From positions 62,001 to 126,000 of the forward strand of contig CAZKSN010000002.1 of NCBI GenBank assembly GCA_964555585.1: a stretch of DNA of 64,000 nucleotides. Reading direction: 5' to 3'. Made by a program: the position numbers and the translations under genes. Source of the DNA: CAZKSN01 sp964555585 (GTDB taxonomy: Bacteria; Bacillota_I; Bacilli_A; RF39; UBA660). Within the stretch, counting starts at the first letter, position 1. Each line of letters begins with the position of its first letter. The notes beneath the pieces were generated by a model. That model was not told the origin of the DNA, did no database searches, and saw only the letters and a program-made list of their open reading frames with translations. Positions 1 through 8,660 of the stretch are shown here, in pieces.

Positions 1-1764
1 TTTAAAGATAATGTTGTTCAACTTGGAGTTGCAGTCATTGATAATGACTCTGGAGCTCTTATAGCAATCGGAGCCGGAAGAAATAAGACAAAAGAAATGA
101 CATTCAACTACGCTACAATGACAGATGCTCATCCAGGTTCAACAGCAAAACCTATATTTGATTACGGACCTGGAATAGAATATTTAAAATGGTCTACCTA
201 TACTCCATTCTTTGATGATAAAGAAACAAAATATTCAAGTGGAAAAAGAATGAACAACTGGGATGGAAAATTCATGGGAATGCTTTCTTTATCTGATTGT
301 TTGTCAAAATCAAGGAATACATGTGCTCTTCAAGCTTTTCAGCAAATAGACAATGCAAAAATATACGATTTTGTCACTTCATTGGGTATTAAACCGGAAA
401 CTACTGGACTTGATGATACATTTATAAATGAGGCACATTCTGTAGGAGGATTTACTGGAGTGTCTCCAGTTCAATTGGCAGGTGCCTACACAGCATTTGC
501 AAACGGTGGCTACTATACTAAACCATATTCATATACAAAAATAGTTCTTAGAGAAACTGATGAAGAATATGAGGCTGACGTTACAAAGAAAAGAGTTATG
601 TCTCCTCAAACAGCATATCTAATTACAAATATATTGTTTGATGTAACACCTAGTACAGTAAAAGTATCTGGAACTCAGATTGCTACAAAGACAGGTACTA
701 GTAGTTATGATTCAGATTTATTAGAATCATTAGGTTTAACCACTTCAGTAATTAGAGACAGCTGGATCGCAACTTATAGTCCTGATTACACTATGACCAT
801 GTGGTATGGATATGATAAAATAGATCAGGAAATGGTAAAAAATAAATATTACAACTTAATGAGTGCCACTACTGTACAGAGAAATAAAATACAGGGATAT
901 TTGGTAAATAATATAATGGAAAAAAATTCTAAGTTTAAATCACCTGGAGGTGTAGTGAGTTCCAAAGTGGAATTTGGAACGATACCTGCTCAACTGCCTA
1001 GTGATTATACTCCAAGTAGTTTAGTAAAATCATATTTATTTATCAGCGGAACAGAACCTACAGAAATATCAACCAGATATTCTAAGTTAACAAATCCTTC
1101 AAATGTTACTGTTGCTGAAGATCTGAACATTGTTAATATTTCTTGGACTTCTCCCGGAATTCCTTCTGCAATTGATACAGCATATTTAACAGATTACTTT
1201 AATAATAATTATGGAGCATTCGCAACCAAATATTATAATGAAAGAATAACATATAATAATAAGAATATCGGCTCATTCGGATTTGACATATATCTAGTAC
1301 ACGGAAATTCAAAAACTTATGTTGGATGGACTCAAAATACTAACTATAACGTTGATTTAACAAAATATTCAGGAACTTATGATTCAATACTTGTAAAATC
1401 TGCTTATTCAATATTTAAGTCCAATGCAAGTGAAGGAGTTAAAAAGAACTTGGAAAGTTATGAAGGAGCTCCCGTAATAAATATTTCATTTAATCCAAAG
1501 AACCTATTAAAAGATGCAGCATGGCCAGGAATAAGTGAAAGTGAAATAGCTTCAATATCTATTACTGTAAATGGAGTAAATGTTACTGAATACGATATAA
1601 CAGATATCAATTTTCACTCAGCAATTAAAGACGGTGAAGAAATAACTTCAGTAAATGACATTACAAAAGCAGTCGGAGTATATCAGGTAAAATATATTGT
1701 TTCAATAGATATCAATGGTACGATATATACAAAGACTATCACACAAACTGTAAATGTAACTTAA
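1..1764 (+). CDS. ponA: Class A penicillin-binding protein, transpeptidase part (5' end outside window)
   Basis: C-terminal part of a bifunctional peptidoglycan synthase. The frame is open from base 1, so the gene starts upstream and the glycosyltransferase domain lies outside the window. Visible transpeptidase motifs: SxxK as STAK (nucleophile Ser at nt 139-141), SxN as SRN about 45 residues later, and KTGT near nt 690. After the transpeptidase domain comes a long extracellular tail with a fibronectin-III-like stretch (about nt 1090-1150, ending ISWTSPG) and a second beta-rich segment. It faces nth-dnaD convergently, an arrangement like the Bacillus ponA neighbourhood. A hairpin terminator follows directly. 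The family call is secure; ponA as orthologue rests on context. Confidence 0.9.
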   Translation, partial: FKDNVVQLGVAVIDNDSGALIAIGAGRNKTKEMTFNYATMTDAHPGSTAKPIFDYGPGIEYLKWSTYTPFFDDKETKYSSGKRMNNWDGKFMGMLSLSDCLSKSRNTCALQAFQQIDNAKIYDFVTSLGIKPETTGLDDTFINEAHSVGGFTGVSPVQLAGAYTAFANGGYYTKPYSYTKIVLRETDEEYEADVTKKRVMSPQTAYLITNILFDVTPSTVKVSGTQIATKTGTSSYDSDLLESLGLTTSVIRDSWIATYSPDYTMTMWYGYDKIDQEMVKNKYYNLMSATTVQRNKIQGYLVNNIMEKNSKFKSPGGVVSSKVEFGTIPAQLPSDYTPSSLVKSYLFISGTEPTEISTRYSKLTNPSNVTVAEDLNIVNISWTSPGIPSAIDTAYLTDYFNNNYGAFATKYYNERITYNNKNIGSFGFDIYLVHGNSKTYVGWTQNTNYNVDLTKYSGTYDSILVKSAYSIFKSNASEGVKKNLESYEGAPVINISFNPKNLLKDAAWPGISESEIASISITVNGVNVTEYDITDINFHSAIKDGEEITSVNDITKAVGVYQVKYIVSIDINGTIYTKTITQTVNVT

Positions 1765-1794
1765 AAAAGAACAATCGTTATTGATTGTTCTTTT
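1765..1794. terminator. Bidirectional hairpin terminator between ponA and nth
   Basis: A perfect 12-bp stem (AAAAGAACAATC / GATTGTTCTTTT) with a 6-nt loop begins at the PBP stop codon. The nth stop codon lies in the loop. A/T runs on both sides make it usable by both convergent genes. Confidence 0.85.
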
Positions 1795-2404
1795 CTTTAT
1801 AATATCTACAAATATCTTTTAATAAACATTCACTGCATAAAGGCTTCTTAGCTGTGCATCTATATCTTCCAAAAAGAACTATTTGAAAATGAACATTTGA
1901 CCATATTTCTTTCGGAAAAAAATCCATTAATTTTTTTTCAATAGCCAGTACATCATCTTTTTCTTCTGCTAGAGCTAATCTTTTGCTGACCCTTGTAACA
2001 TGAGTATCAACTGCAATGCAAGGTTCTCCATATATCTGAGATAGTATTAAATTAGTACTCTTTCTTCCAACACCGGATAAGCTTTCCAATATGGCTCTAT
2101 CATTAGGAACCTTACCTATTTTAATAAGTGACTCAACTATATTTTTAAAATGTTTTGCTTTATTCTTATATAATCCAATACTTTTTATTTTTTCTTCCAC
2201 TTCAGATAAAGTCAACTGATTCAATTTTTCCAATGTATCATATTCTTTAAACAACTTTTCAGTTACCATATTTACTCTCTTATCTGTTGTCTGAGCACTT
2301 AACATAACTGCCAACACCAATTCATAGTCTTTTTTATAATTTAGTTCACATCTGGGATCAGGATAGTAGTAATTTAATGCCCCAATAATTTTATCTTGTT
2401 TCAT
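1778..2404 (-). CDS. nth: Endonuclease III (DNA glycosylase/AP lyase)
   Basis: Base-excision repair enzyme removing oxidised pyrimidines and cutting abasic sites. The helix-hairpin-helix reads LSGVGRKS with the catalytic Lys at residue 115, and the catalytic Asp is in VDTHV at 133. The C-terminus carries the [4Fe-4S] ligands spaced C-x6-C-x2-C-x5-C. I start it at 2404 because GGAGG (2411-2415) sits 6 nt upstream; the adjacent ATG at 2407 is possible and longer in-frame starts lie before the ribosome site. It overlaps the end of the dnaD-like gene by 14 nt, so the two are probably translationally coupled. About 208 aa, normal for the family. Confidence 0.95.
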   Translation of the reverse strand: MKQDKIIGALNYYYPDPRCELNYKKDYELVLAVMLSAQTTDKRVNMVTEKLFKEYDTLEKLNQLTLSEVEEKIKSIGLYKNKAKHFKNIVESLIKIGKVPNDRAILESLSGVGRKSTNLILSQIYGEPCIAVDTHVTRVSKRLALAEEKDDVLAIEKKLMDFFPKEIWSNVHFQIVLFGRYRCTAKKPLCSECLLKDICRYYKEKNNQ

Positions 2405-2996
2405 CATTATCCTCCAACCAGTTATAATCAAATAATTCTATTTCATTTTCTTTAGAAAAACTTTTATTTATTTTTTTCTTATTCCATTCATAAATAATCT
2501 TATCTATGTATCTTAAATTCGTAACTCCATTTAATACAGCTTCCTTCAAAGCTTTTTTTATTAAATCCTCATCTATTTTTTTATCTAACCAGGAATTGAT
2601 AGTCTCATATTCAATTGGAGACAATGTTCTGCCGAATTCATTTTCAAACATTAAAAAAATATCTGAATTATCTTTAACTTCATCTTTTTTATTCAATATC
2701 AGTTTATCATAAAACACTTCAAGAGAAATCTCTTCTTCTAATTGTTTTCCATCCTTTTTTACTATAATTTCTATTAGATTTTTATTAATTAAACTGTTAA
2801 ATATATTCAGGACTTCTTCTTCAGTAAAATTTAAATATTTATTTATTAATTTTATATTTAAAGTATTTGAAATATTAATAAAATATAAAATTAGTAGAAA
2901 TTCATTTAGATTAATATCTAGATTTTTAATATTTCTTAATAAAAATTCATTTACAACAAAAGCTTTACTCTTTATTACTTCCTTCATTTCTTTCAT
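2391..2996 (-). CDS. dnaD: DnaD-domain replication initiation protein
   Basis: DnaD-like primosome protein. The N-terminal half looks like a winged helix (short helices followed by the stretch EEVLNIFNSL). The C-terminal half holds the DnaD/DnaB_2 module: FGRTLSPIEYETINSW and, about 30 residues on, NLRYIDKIIYEW. About 201 aa. Start chosen at the ATG at 2996, 8 nt after the AGG of AAGG (3005-3008); an in-frame GTG at 3005 overlaps that ribosome site. Downstream nth overlaps its 3' end, and the CCA-transferase gene ends just upstream, so cca-dnaD-nth read as one operon. The dnaD-nth-(ponA) order matches Bacillus. Confidence 0.85.
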   Translation of the reverse strand: MKEMKEVIKSKAFVVNEFLLRNIKNLDINLNEFLLILYFINISNTLNIKLINKYLNFTEEEVLNIFNSLINKNLIEIIVKKDGKQLEEEISLEVFYDKLILNKKDEVKDNSDIFLMFENEFGRTLSPIEYETINSWLDKKIDEDLIKKALKEAVLNGVTNLRYIDKIIYEWNKKKINKSFSKENEIELFDYNWLEDNDETR

Positions 2997-3007
2997 AAAA
3001 ATCACCT

Positions 3008-3841
3008 TCAGTTATTTTCTATTATTTCATATATTTCAAGAATATTAAACCCCTTTTTTAAATAATCTTTATATTTTTGATATAATCTTCTTTCTTTTCT
3101 ATTAAAAGGAAACTTATCACTTATTTTCATTTGAGAATACATTCCTATTCTACTGTTAAAAATTATAAAATCTTCTTTAATTCCAAAAAGCTTTTCCATA
3201 TTGTTAATTTTTAAGAAATCTATAAATATTTTCGGATTGCTTTCAAATATCATATCCAGTTCTTCCTTTATCTTATTGAAACTGATTCTTCTTAAAAAAT
3301 CATTATTATATTTAATGTAATTAATTATTGATATGTCTAGTTTGAAGTTTAAAACACACATAAATCTTAATGCTTTTATAATTCTGGTGGCATCTTCATC
3401 AAATTTCTTATTAACATCACCTATTACTCTGATGATGTTATTGTCTAAATCTTTCTTGGCATTCAATTCGTCTATCAACTCGCTTTTACTATTAAAACAA
3501 AGTGAATTTATAGTAAAATCACGTCTAATAAGATCTGTTTTTAAATCTGCTGTATATTGAATTTTCACTGGTTTATTATTAAAATATTCTAACTCTATTC
3601 TAAAAGTATTTATATCTATTGAAAATTTATCATTTTTTAAATGACAAGCTCCATACTTTTCAAAAATAATTAAATCTTTCCCAAAAAGTTTTTTTAAATC
3701 TTCCGGTAAAGCATCAGTACAGATATCTATATCCTTACTGGGTATATTAAGTAAAGTATCTCTTACAAAACCACCGACAATATATGCCTTAAAACCAGAA
3801 GCTTCTATTTTTTTTAAAATATTTAATATAAATTTATTCAT
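3008..3841 (-). CDS. cca: CCA tRNA nucleotidyltransferase, short form
   Basis: Adds or repairs the CCA end of tRNAs (class II nucleotidyltransferase / poly(A) polymerase family). Visible motifs: YIVGGFVRD near residue 20, the metal-binding pair in SKDIDICT near residue 35, RRDFTINSL near residue 107, and the neck region ATRIIKALRFM near residue 152. At 277 aa it is clearly shorter than the roughly 400-aa Bacillus enzyme: head and neck are present but most of the body/tail is missing. No frameshift is seen at the 3' end, so it may be a natural short form. A poly(A) polymerase activity cannot be excluded from sequence. The ribosome site before the ATG is weak. Confidence 0.85.
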   Translation of the reverse strand: MNKFILNILKKIEASGFKAYIVGGFVRDTLLNIPSKDIDICTDALPEDLKKLFGKDLIIFEKYGACHLKNDKFSIDINTFRIELEYFNNKPVKIQYTADLKTDLIRRDFTINSLCFNSKSELIDELNAKKDLDNNIIRVIGDVNKKFDEDATRIIKALRFMCVLNFKLDISIINYIKYNNDFLRRISFNKIKEELDMIFESNPKIFIDFLKINNMEKLFGIKEDFIIFNSRIGMYSQMKISDKFPFNRKERRLYQKYKDYLKKGFNILEIYEIIENN

Positions 3842-3859
3842 ATATTCTTAAAAATGAGT

Positions 3860-3886
3860 AAAAAAAAAGCCTAAGGCCTTTTTTTA
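3860..3886 (-). terminator. Terminator after the HU gene
   Basis: A short GCC/GGC stem with one bulged G is flanked by an A7 run and a T8-T9 run immediately after the HU stop codon. It also borders the 5' end of the cca gene. Confidence 0.65.
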
Positions 3887-4156
3887 ATTTAAAGCAGCTT
3901 TTAGTTTGCTTCCAGCTTTGAAAGATGCAGCCATTTTTGCAGGAATTTTTAATGGTTTTCCTGTTAATGGATTGATACCATTTCTAGCAGCTCTCTTTTT
4001 AGCTGAGAAAACTCCGAATCCAACTAAAGTTACTTTTCCTGATTTTTTAAGACCAGTAGTAACACCTTCAATTGTAGCCTCTAGTGCACGACCAGCATCA
4101 GCTTTTGTTAATCCGGCTTTTGCAGCAACGAATTCAACTAAATCTTGTTTACTCAC
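3884..4156 (-). CDS. hup: HU-type nucleoid protein
   Basis: Small DNA-bending histone-like protein of 90 aa, the standard length. Dimerisation helices are followed by GKVTLVGFGVFSAKKRAARNG and the arm NPLTGKPLKIPAKMAASFKAG, the canonical HU pattern in which the arm proline intercalates into DNA. Translation starts at a GTG: GGGAGG lies 8 nt upstream and no better ATG exists. It is probably monocistronic, with its own promoter and terminator. GC content is visibly higher than in neighbouring genes, as expected for a highly expressed gene. Confidence 0.95.
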   Translation of the reverse strand: MSKQDLVEFVAAKAGLTKADAGRALEATIEGVTTGLKKSGKVTLVGFGVFSAKKRAARNGINPLTGKPLKIPAKMAASFKAGSKLKAALN

Positions 4157-4180
4157 TTAAATTACCTCCCATAAATATTT

Positions 4181-4197
4181 TAAGCATACTATGCTTA
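4181..4197. promoter_or_regulatory. 17-bp palindrome at the HU transcription start (candidate operator)
   Basis: TAAGCATA-C-TATGCTTA is a perfect inverted repeat with one central base. It lies 9 nt past the -10 box, at or just after the predicted +1, where a repressor would block transcription; it could alternatively form a 5'-leader hairpin. Confidence 0.45.
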
Positions 4198-4205
4198 CAT
4201 TTATA

Positions 4206-4233
4206 ATTCTAACAGGTTTTTAATAAAAATCAA
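4206..4233 (-). promoter_or_regulatory. Sigma-A type promoter of the HU gene
   Basis: On the minus strand TTGATT (4233-4228), a 16-nt spacer and TAGAAT (4211-4206). The predicted start falls about 4198-4200, leaving a leader of roughly 45 nt before the GTG start. Confidence 0.6.
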
Positions 4234-4269
4234 GCATTTTCCCCGATTTTATTGGTAAATATTGTATTT

Positions 4270-4476
4270 TTACCTATTTACAAAAAGATTTCTTGATAAT
4301 TTCAGGCTATTTTGCCTTTCAACTGCATTTGCTTCAATTATCGGCTGAAGTCTTTGATTGATTCTATGAACATCTTTAGCTGAAACAACATGAATAGGTT
4401 TTGAACTTATTTCTACTTCTGGTGAAAAAGTAGGACGTAAATATTTTTTTAAATTTTCTTTTGAATAAATATTCAT
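4270..4476 (-). CDS. Small protein of unknown function, 68 aa
   Basis: Not recognised. It is basic and hydrophilic with no membrane segment; the middle (VSAKDVHRINQRLQPIIEAN) looks helical. A good ribosome site, GAAAGGA, lies 8 nt before the ATG. That site starts within the stop codon of the 341-aa anchored protein upstream, so the pair is probably one transcript. Coding status is supported by the ribosome site and tight spacing, not by homology. Confidence 0.6.
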   Translation of the reverse strand: MNIYSKENLKKYLRPTFSPEVEISSKPIHVVSAKDVHRINQRLQPIIEANAVERQNSLKLSRNLFVNR

Positions 4477-4489
4477 TTTTATTTTCCTT

Positions 4490-5515
4490 TCAATTTATCT
4501 TAGAATAATTTCCATCTTCATATATAATTACATATGAAGTAAAAAAGTCATTTTCTTTAAAACCATAAGAGTGTACTTTTTTTGTTGAAAACAATTTTAA
4601 CGCTCCTGAATCCTGTTTTTCTGAAACCTTATAAATATTATTATCTGTATCTATTAATAATACATAACTCTCCTCATTTGAAGAATAAATATAATCTAAA
4701 TAAGTTTTATAAAGTATGTTCTTTCCATTATAAGTTAAAAATTCCAAACTTTTATTATATTCTTCAGAATTGATAGAATACATGGTACGGTCATTATTTA
4801 TATAAAAACCTTTTATATCAAGAGCACCATCACCGTAATCTGAATTTGTTATTACTGTAGAAAAATAAGGCATATAATCATTAACTTTCATTTCATTCTC
4901 AATTATTATCATTTCATTTTCAGCAGTTTTTCCAACTAGAATACGATAAGCTTCACTGTACCAATCACCCTTAAAAATTCCTAATTCAGAATATTTATAA
5001 TTAGAATCAATTTTTTCAAAGGATTCTGATATAGTTGATAAAGTTTCATCATATAAATTCAACAAATCCAAATAGTATATACTTCCATCTTCCGTTAAAA
5101 CATATATTTCTTTATTGCAATCACTATTATCAGTATCAATACTATAAACATATTTAGGATTGTCTATATCTACATTATATTTTTTAGAATCAGTTTCTGA
5201 ATCTAATTTTAATTTATCATCCTCATCTATATAGATTCTTATATCATCAAGAGAAAAATCATCATTATTATCATAACAGTCATATATTTCTGCTCTCGTA
5301 TTGTGTAAATATTCAATATCATAAACTGTAACAAGAGCTTCACTTACATCAATATCACTCATTAATACAAAGCTGTAATCCAAATCCTCATATTTTTCTT
5401 GAATTTTGTTTATAAAGTTATCTCTGAAGATCCACTTGAATTTAAAATTCAATAAGAAAAACAATGAAAATAAGAAAACAATTATTCCTACAATATAAAT
5501 TACCTTTTTATTCAT
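4490..5515 (-). CDS. Membrane-anchored extracytoplasmic protein, unknown, 341 aa
   Basis: Not recognised. Residues 4-23 form one N-terminal hydrophobic segment (IYIVGIIVFLFSLFFLLNF) preceded by MNKK, so it is an N-in anchor. The rest is acidic and rich in Asp, Tyr and Ser, with repeated short beta-type stretches such as YVLTEDGSIYYLDL and YVLLIDTDNNIYKVS that suggest a beta-propeller-like sensor or binding domain; that fold is inference. It has its own sigma-A promoter and GAGGTG ribosome site, and precedes the 68-aa gene. It lies directly downstream of spoIVA but is separated from it by a terminator. Confidence 0.7.
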   Translation of the reverse strand: MNKKVIYIVGIIVFLFSLFFLLNFKFKWIFRDNFINKIQEKYEDLDYSFVLMSDIDVSEALVTVYDIEYLHNTRAEIYDCYDNNDDFSLDDIRIYIDEDDKLKLDSETDSKKYNVDIDNPKYVYSIDTDNSDCNKEIYVLTEDGSIYYLDLLNLYDETLSTISESFEKIDSNYKYSELGIFKGDWYSEAYRILVGKTAENEMIIIENEMKVNDYMPYFSTVITNSDYGDGALDIKGFYINNDRTMYSINSEEYNKSLEFLTYNGKNILYKTYLDYIYSSNEESYVLLIDTDNNIYKVSEKQDSGALKLFSTKKVHSYGFKENDFFTSYVIIYEDGNYSKIN

Positions 5516-5545
5516 TTTTATATAACACCTCTTCTTTATAATTAA

Positions 5546-5574
5546 AATATATCATACAAATATTTTAATGTAAA
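5546..5574 (-). promoter_or_regulatory. Sigma-A type promoter of the 341-aa/68-aa operon
   Basis: Minus strand TTTACA (5574-5569), 17-nt spacer, TATATT (5551-5546), about 30 nt before the start codon and after the spoIVA terminator. Confidence 0.55.
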
Positions 5575-5591
5575 ATTATTTTTTTAAATTT

Positions 5592-5615
5592 AAAAAGTAG
5601 ACAAATTGTCTACTT
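5592..5615 (-). terminator. Terminator after spoIVA
   Basis: Perfect 10-bp arms AAGTAGACAA / TTGTCTACTT separated by a single base, followed on the minus strand by TTTTTAAATTT. It starts a few nt past the spoIVA stop. Confidence 0.8.
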
Positions 5616-5621
5616 ATGTTT

Positions 5622-7100
5622 TTATAAAACAATAGCTATCATTGTTGAAGATCCCTTATTAACAATTTTCGTTAATATACTTTGTAATTTATATCTTATA
5701 TTTTCAGGCATCATTGCCAGTTTTGCCTGAATGCCCTCCTGAACTATAACATCCAGACTTCTACCAAATATTTCACTTTTCCAGATACCGTTTGGATTAC
5801 TTTCCTGATCTTTCATTATGAAATCAATTAATTCTTTACTTTGAACTTCACTACCTATTATTGGTTCAAAAGAACTTTCTACATCAACCTTTAATAAGTG
5901 TATTGAAGAAGCTACAGCTTTAAGTTTTATTCCATACCTTCCACCCTGTTTTATTATTTCAGGTTTTTCAAGCTTCATATCATCAAGACGAGGAATAGCG
6001 ATACCATAACCCGTATGATAAACTTGCTTTAAAGCAGACTTAATACTTTCATATTCACTTTTTCCCTCAGTAAAGTCTTGAAATACTCTTAATAGTTCTG
6101 CTTTAGAGTTTATACTTACCCCCACTATTTCATTTAACACTCTGTCAAATAATTCTTCAGGTGCTTCAAGTGTCAAAGTTACTTCTCCATTAGTAGTATT
6201 TATGTTTGAAACATATGCTTTGCTTATTTCTTCATTTGATTCAAAATTTACATTAATATTCTGAATATCTCTGAGTTTGTCTACACTTACCACACATTCC
6301 TTCATCGTATCAATGTATTTCTTTTTAACCGGATGATCTTTATTTAATATACCTATCCAATCAGGAATGCTAACTTCAACATGTTCAATAGGGAACTCAT
6401 ATAAAGCCTCTTTTAATACATTTACTAAATCTGATTCTGTCATATTTTCCACACTGAGAGGAATAACTGGAACATCATAGTTTTCCCTTAATTTATTAGA
6501 TAAATTCTGTGTTTCTATATTATTCGGATGAGTTGTATTCATAATAACAATAAAAGGTTTGTTTATATTTTTTAACTCTGTTATCACTTTCTCTTCCGCT
6601 TCAACATAATTATGTCTTGATAAATCACCTATTGAGCCATCAGTTGTTACTACAATACCTATAGTTGCATGATCCTTTATAACCTTTTCAGTTCCAATTT
6701 CAGCTGCTTCAATAAAAGGCATCTCTTCTGCAAACCAAGGTGTCTTGACCATCCTTGGATTTCCATTTTCATCCTCATAGCCTTTTGCCTCCGGTGTTAC
6801 AAAACCAACACAGTCAACAAGCTTGATATTGGTAGAAAGCTCCTCTATCTTTATATTAGCCCCTGCACTTGGAACAAATTTTGGCTCAATGGTCATGATT
6901 GTTTTTCCCTGAGCCGTTTGAGGTATTTCATCTAAACATCTTTTTCTTTCTATTTCATCTTCTATATAAGGCACTACTAATGTTTCAATAAACTTTTTAA
7001 TAAAAGTAGATTTGCCGGTTCTAACTGCTCCGACAACACCTAAATATATCTCACCACCTGCTTTTGATGAAATACTACCTATTATTTCTTTTTTATCCAT
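5622..7100 (-). CDS. spoIVA: Stage IV sporulation protein A (spore coat morphogenetic ATPase)
   Basis: SpoIVA hydrolyses ATP and polymerises on the forespore surface to form the basement layer of the coat. From MDKKE the protein is 492 aa, the same length as Bacillus SpoIVA. The Walker A motif GAVRTGKS places Lys at residue 30, and sensor-like IKLVDCVGF and TDGSIGDLSR follow. The C-terminus ends in the typical hydrophobic IAIVL used for anchoring. Start at 7100 chosen because AAAGGAG lies 7 nt upstream; the longer frame has no ribosome site. A sigma-E-like promoter precedes it. Strong evidence that the organism sporulates or descends from a spore former; SpoVM, its usual anchor, is not obvious in the window. 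Confidence 0.96.
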   Translation of the reverse strand: MDKKEIIGSISSKAGGEIYLGVVGAVRTGKSTFIKKFIETLVVPYIEDEIERKRCLDEIPQTAQGKTIMTIEPKFVPSAGANIKIEELSTNIKLVDCVGFVTPEAKGYEDENGNPRMVKTPWFAEEMPFIEAAEIGTEKVIKDHATIGIVVTTDGSIGDLSRHNYVEAEEKVITELKNINKPFIVIMNTTHPNNIETQNLSNKLRENYDVPVIPLSVENMTESDLVNVLKEALYEFPIEHVEVSIPDWIGILNKDHPVKKKYIDTMKECVVSVDKLRDIQNINVNFESNEEISKAYVSNINTTNGEVTLTLEAPEELFDRVLNEIVGVSINSKAELLRVFQDFTEGKSEYESIKSALKQVYHTGYGIAIPRLDDMKLEKPEIIKQGGRYGIKLKAVASSIHLLKVDVESSFEPIIGSEVQSKELIDFIMKDQESNPNGIWKSEIFGRSLDVIVQEGIQAKLAMMPENIRYKLQSILTKIVNKGSSTMIAIVL

Positions 7101-7129
7101 ATATTGACTCCTTTTCCATATTACAATAA

Positions 7130-7158
7130 AACTTATGAATATTAAGAAGTAAATATGC
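7130..7158 (-). promoter_or_regulatory. Candidate sigma-E promoter of spoIVA
   Basis: Minus strand GCATATT (7158-7152), 14-nt spacer, CATAAGTT (7137-7130). The -35 fits the mother-cell sigma-E consensus kmATATT exactly; the -10 agrees with CATACAHT at six of eight positions. spoIVA is a sigma-E gene in Bacillus. Confidence 0.55.
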
Positions 7159-7190
7159 AAAAAAACATTGATATTTCAATCAACGTTTTT
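7159..7190 (-). terminator. Terminator after the histidine kinase
   Basis: Stem AAAAACGTTGAT / ATCAATGTTTTT with one G-T pair and a 4-base loop, ending in T7, immediately after the kinase stop codon. Confidence 0.75.
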
Positions 7191-7194
7191 AATA

Positions 7195-8660
7195 CTATCT
7201 AATTATGTCTTTGTCAGATATTTCAAAATAAAATATTGTTCCCTTACCTTTACTTGAATTAACACCATAATTATAGCCATGATTAATTAAAATACTCTTT
7301 ACTATAGATAATCCCAGTCCTGTTCCAATTATATTTCTTTTGTGATTTTTTTCACTTTTAAAGTACTTATCCCAGATATTATTAATATTTTCTTTTTCTA
7401 TACCTTTTCCTGTATCTTTTATTGATACTCTAATTCCTTCTTTTGTATCAGTTATATTTATAATGACTCTTTTATCATTTCCTGTATAATTGATGGCATT
7501 ATTAATTAAATTATAAATTACTTGCTCAAGTTTCTGCTTATCAGCCTTTATATTTATTCTTTTCTTTTCATTAAATATAAATTTATAACTCTCCGTCTGT
7601 TCATATATTTTGTATCTTTTTATTATACTGTTAATTAATGCAGTTAAATCAAATTCTTCATATTTCAGTTCTGATATCGTTTCATTCTTTGATAATTCTA
7701 AAANNNNNNNNNNTATATCAAGAAATCTTCTTCTCATACTTCCCTCGGTATATAATTTTTTGATAATTCTAAAATATCATTTACCAGTAAATTTAATCTG
7801 TCACTTTCTTCTATAATAATATTTAAATTTTCCTTTCTTTTATTAATGTCATCAACATTTAAATCTCTAGACATTTCAGCATAGGCCTTAATCATAGTTA
7901 AAGGAGTTTTTAAATCATGTGAAATATTGGCCATTAAATCTCTTCTTAATTCATTTGTCTTGGACAGTTCATTTTTTGTATAATTCAATGTGTCAGCAAG
8001 TTCAGTTATTTCCTCAATATTTGAATTAGATGAAAAATCAATATTATAATCTCCTTCCGCCAGCTTTTGAGCTTTTTCATTAATTTTAATAATAGGTCTA
8101 CTGATGTTTTTAGATATAAAGTAAGCAATTATAAATGATAATCCCAGTACAATAATGGATACATAAATTAACTGATTTTTTAATATGGTTATTGTTGAAT
8201 CTATTGGCTCTAAAGATGTATTTATAAATGCGTAAGAATTATTATCTATTTTAAATGCATAAATAAGAGTTTTATTATTTAATACAGGATTTGTTAATGT
8301 ATATTCTTTTTCATTCAAATCTGAAGTAATGAAATTCTGTCTGTAATTAGTCATATTTGGACTGAATTTGATACAGCCTCTTTTTAAATCAGAGGTATAT
8401 AGAATATCGTTTCCTTCAATGATTTCCAGACACAGATTATTGTTATAGGAAAGTAAATCATATATTTCCGCATAATCATTTTCATTATAATAATTTTTTA
8501 CTTTTTGAGATATTTTTTCAATACTCTTCTTAGTTTCCCATTCATAATAATATTTAATTAACAATACCTGAAATGCCCATAAAAACAATAATATTATAAT
8601 TGAAAACATTATTAAGAAAATCCATACTTTTATAGTTAAACTATTTTTCTTTAATTTCAA
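7195..8660 (-). CDS. Sensor histidine kinase, interrupted by an assembly gap
   Basis: Membrane sensor kinase for the OmpR-type regulator just upstream. Order: membrane segment about 12-35, extracytoplasmic sensor about 36-160, second membrane segment 163-183, HAMP, HisKA with NISHDLKTPL (phospho-His 248), then HATPase with N box (NLINNAINY), G1 (DTGKGIEK) and G2 (GTGLGLS). A 10-N gap (7704-7713) splits it into two apparent frames. A 16-bp sequence is repeated on both sides (7688-7703, 7759-7774); collapsing one copy and everything between restores a single in-frame protein of 464 aa. It starts inside the regulator gene (20-nt overlap). The signal sensed is unknown. Confidence 0.88.

Noticed and set aside
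7195..7737. Two separate kinase genes, one truncated
   Set aside because: Both halves fit one HisKA/HATPase protein, and collapsing the repeated 16 bp at the N-gap restores a single frame.
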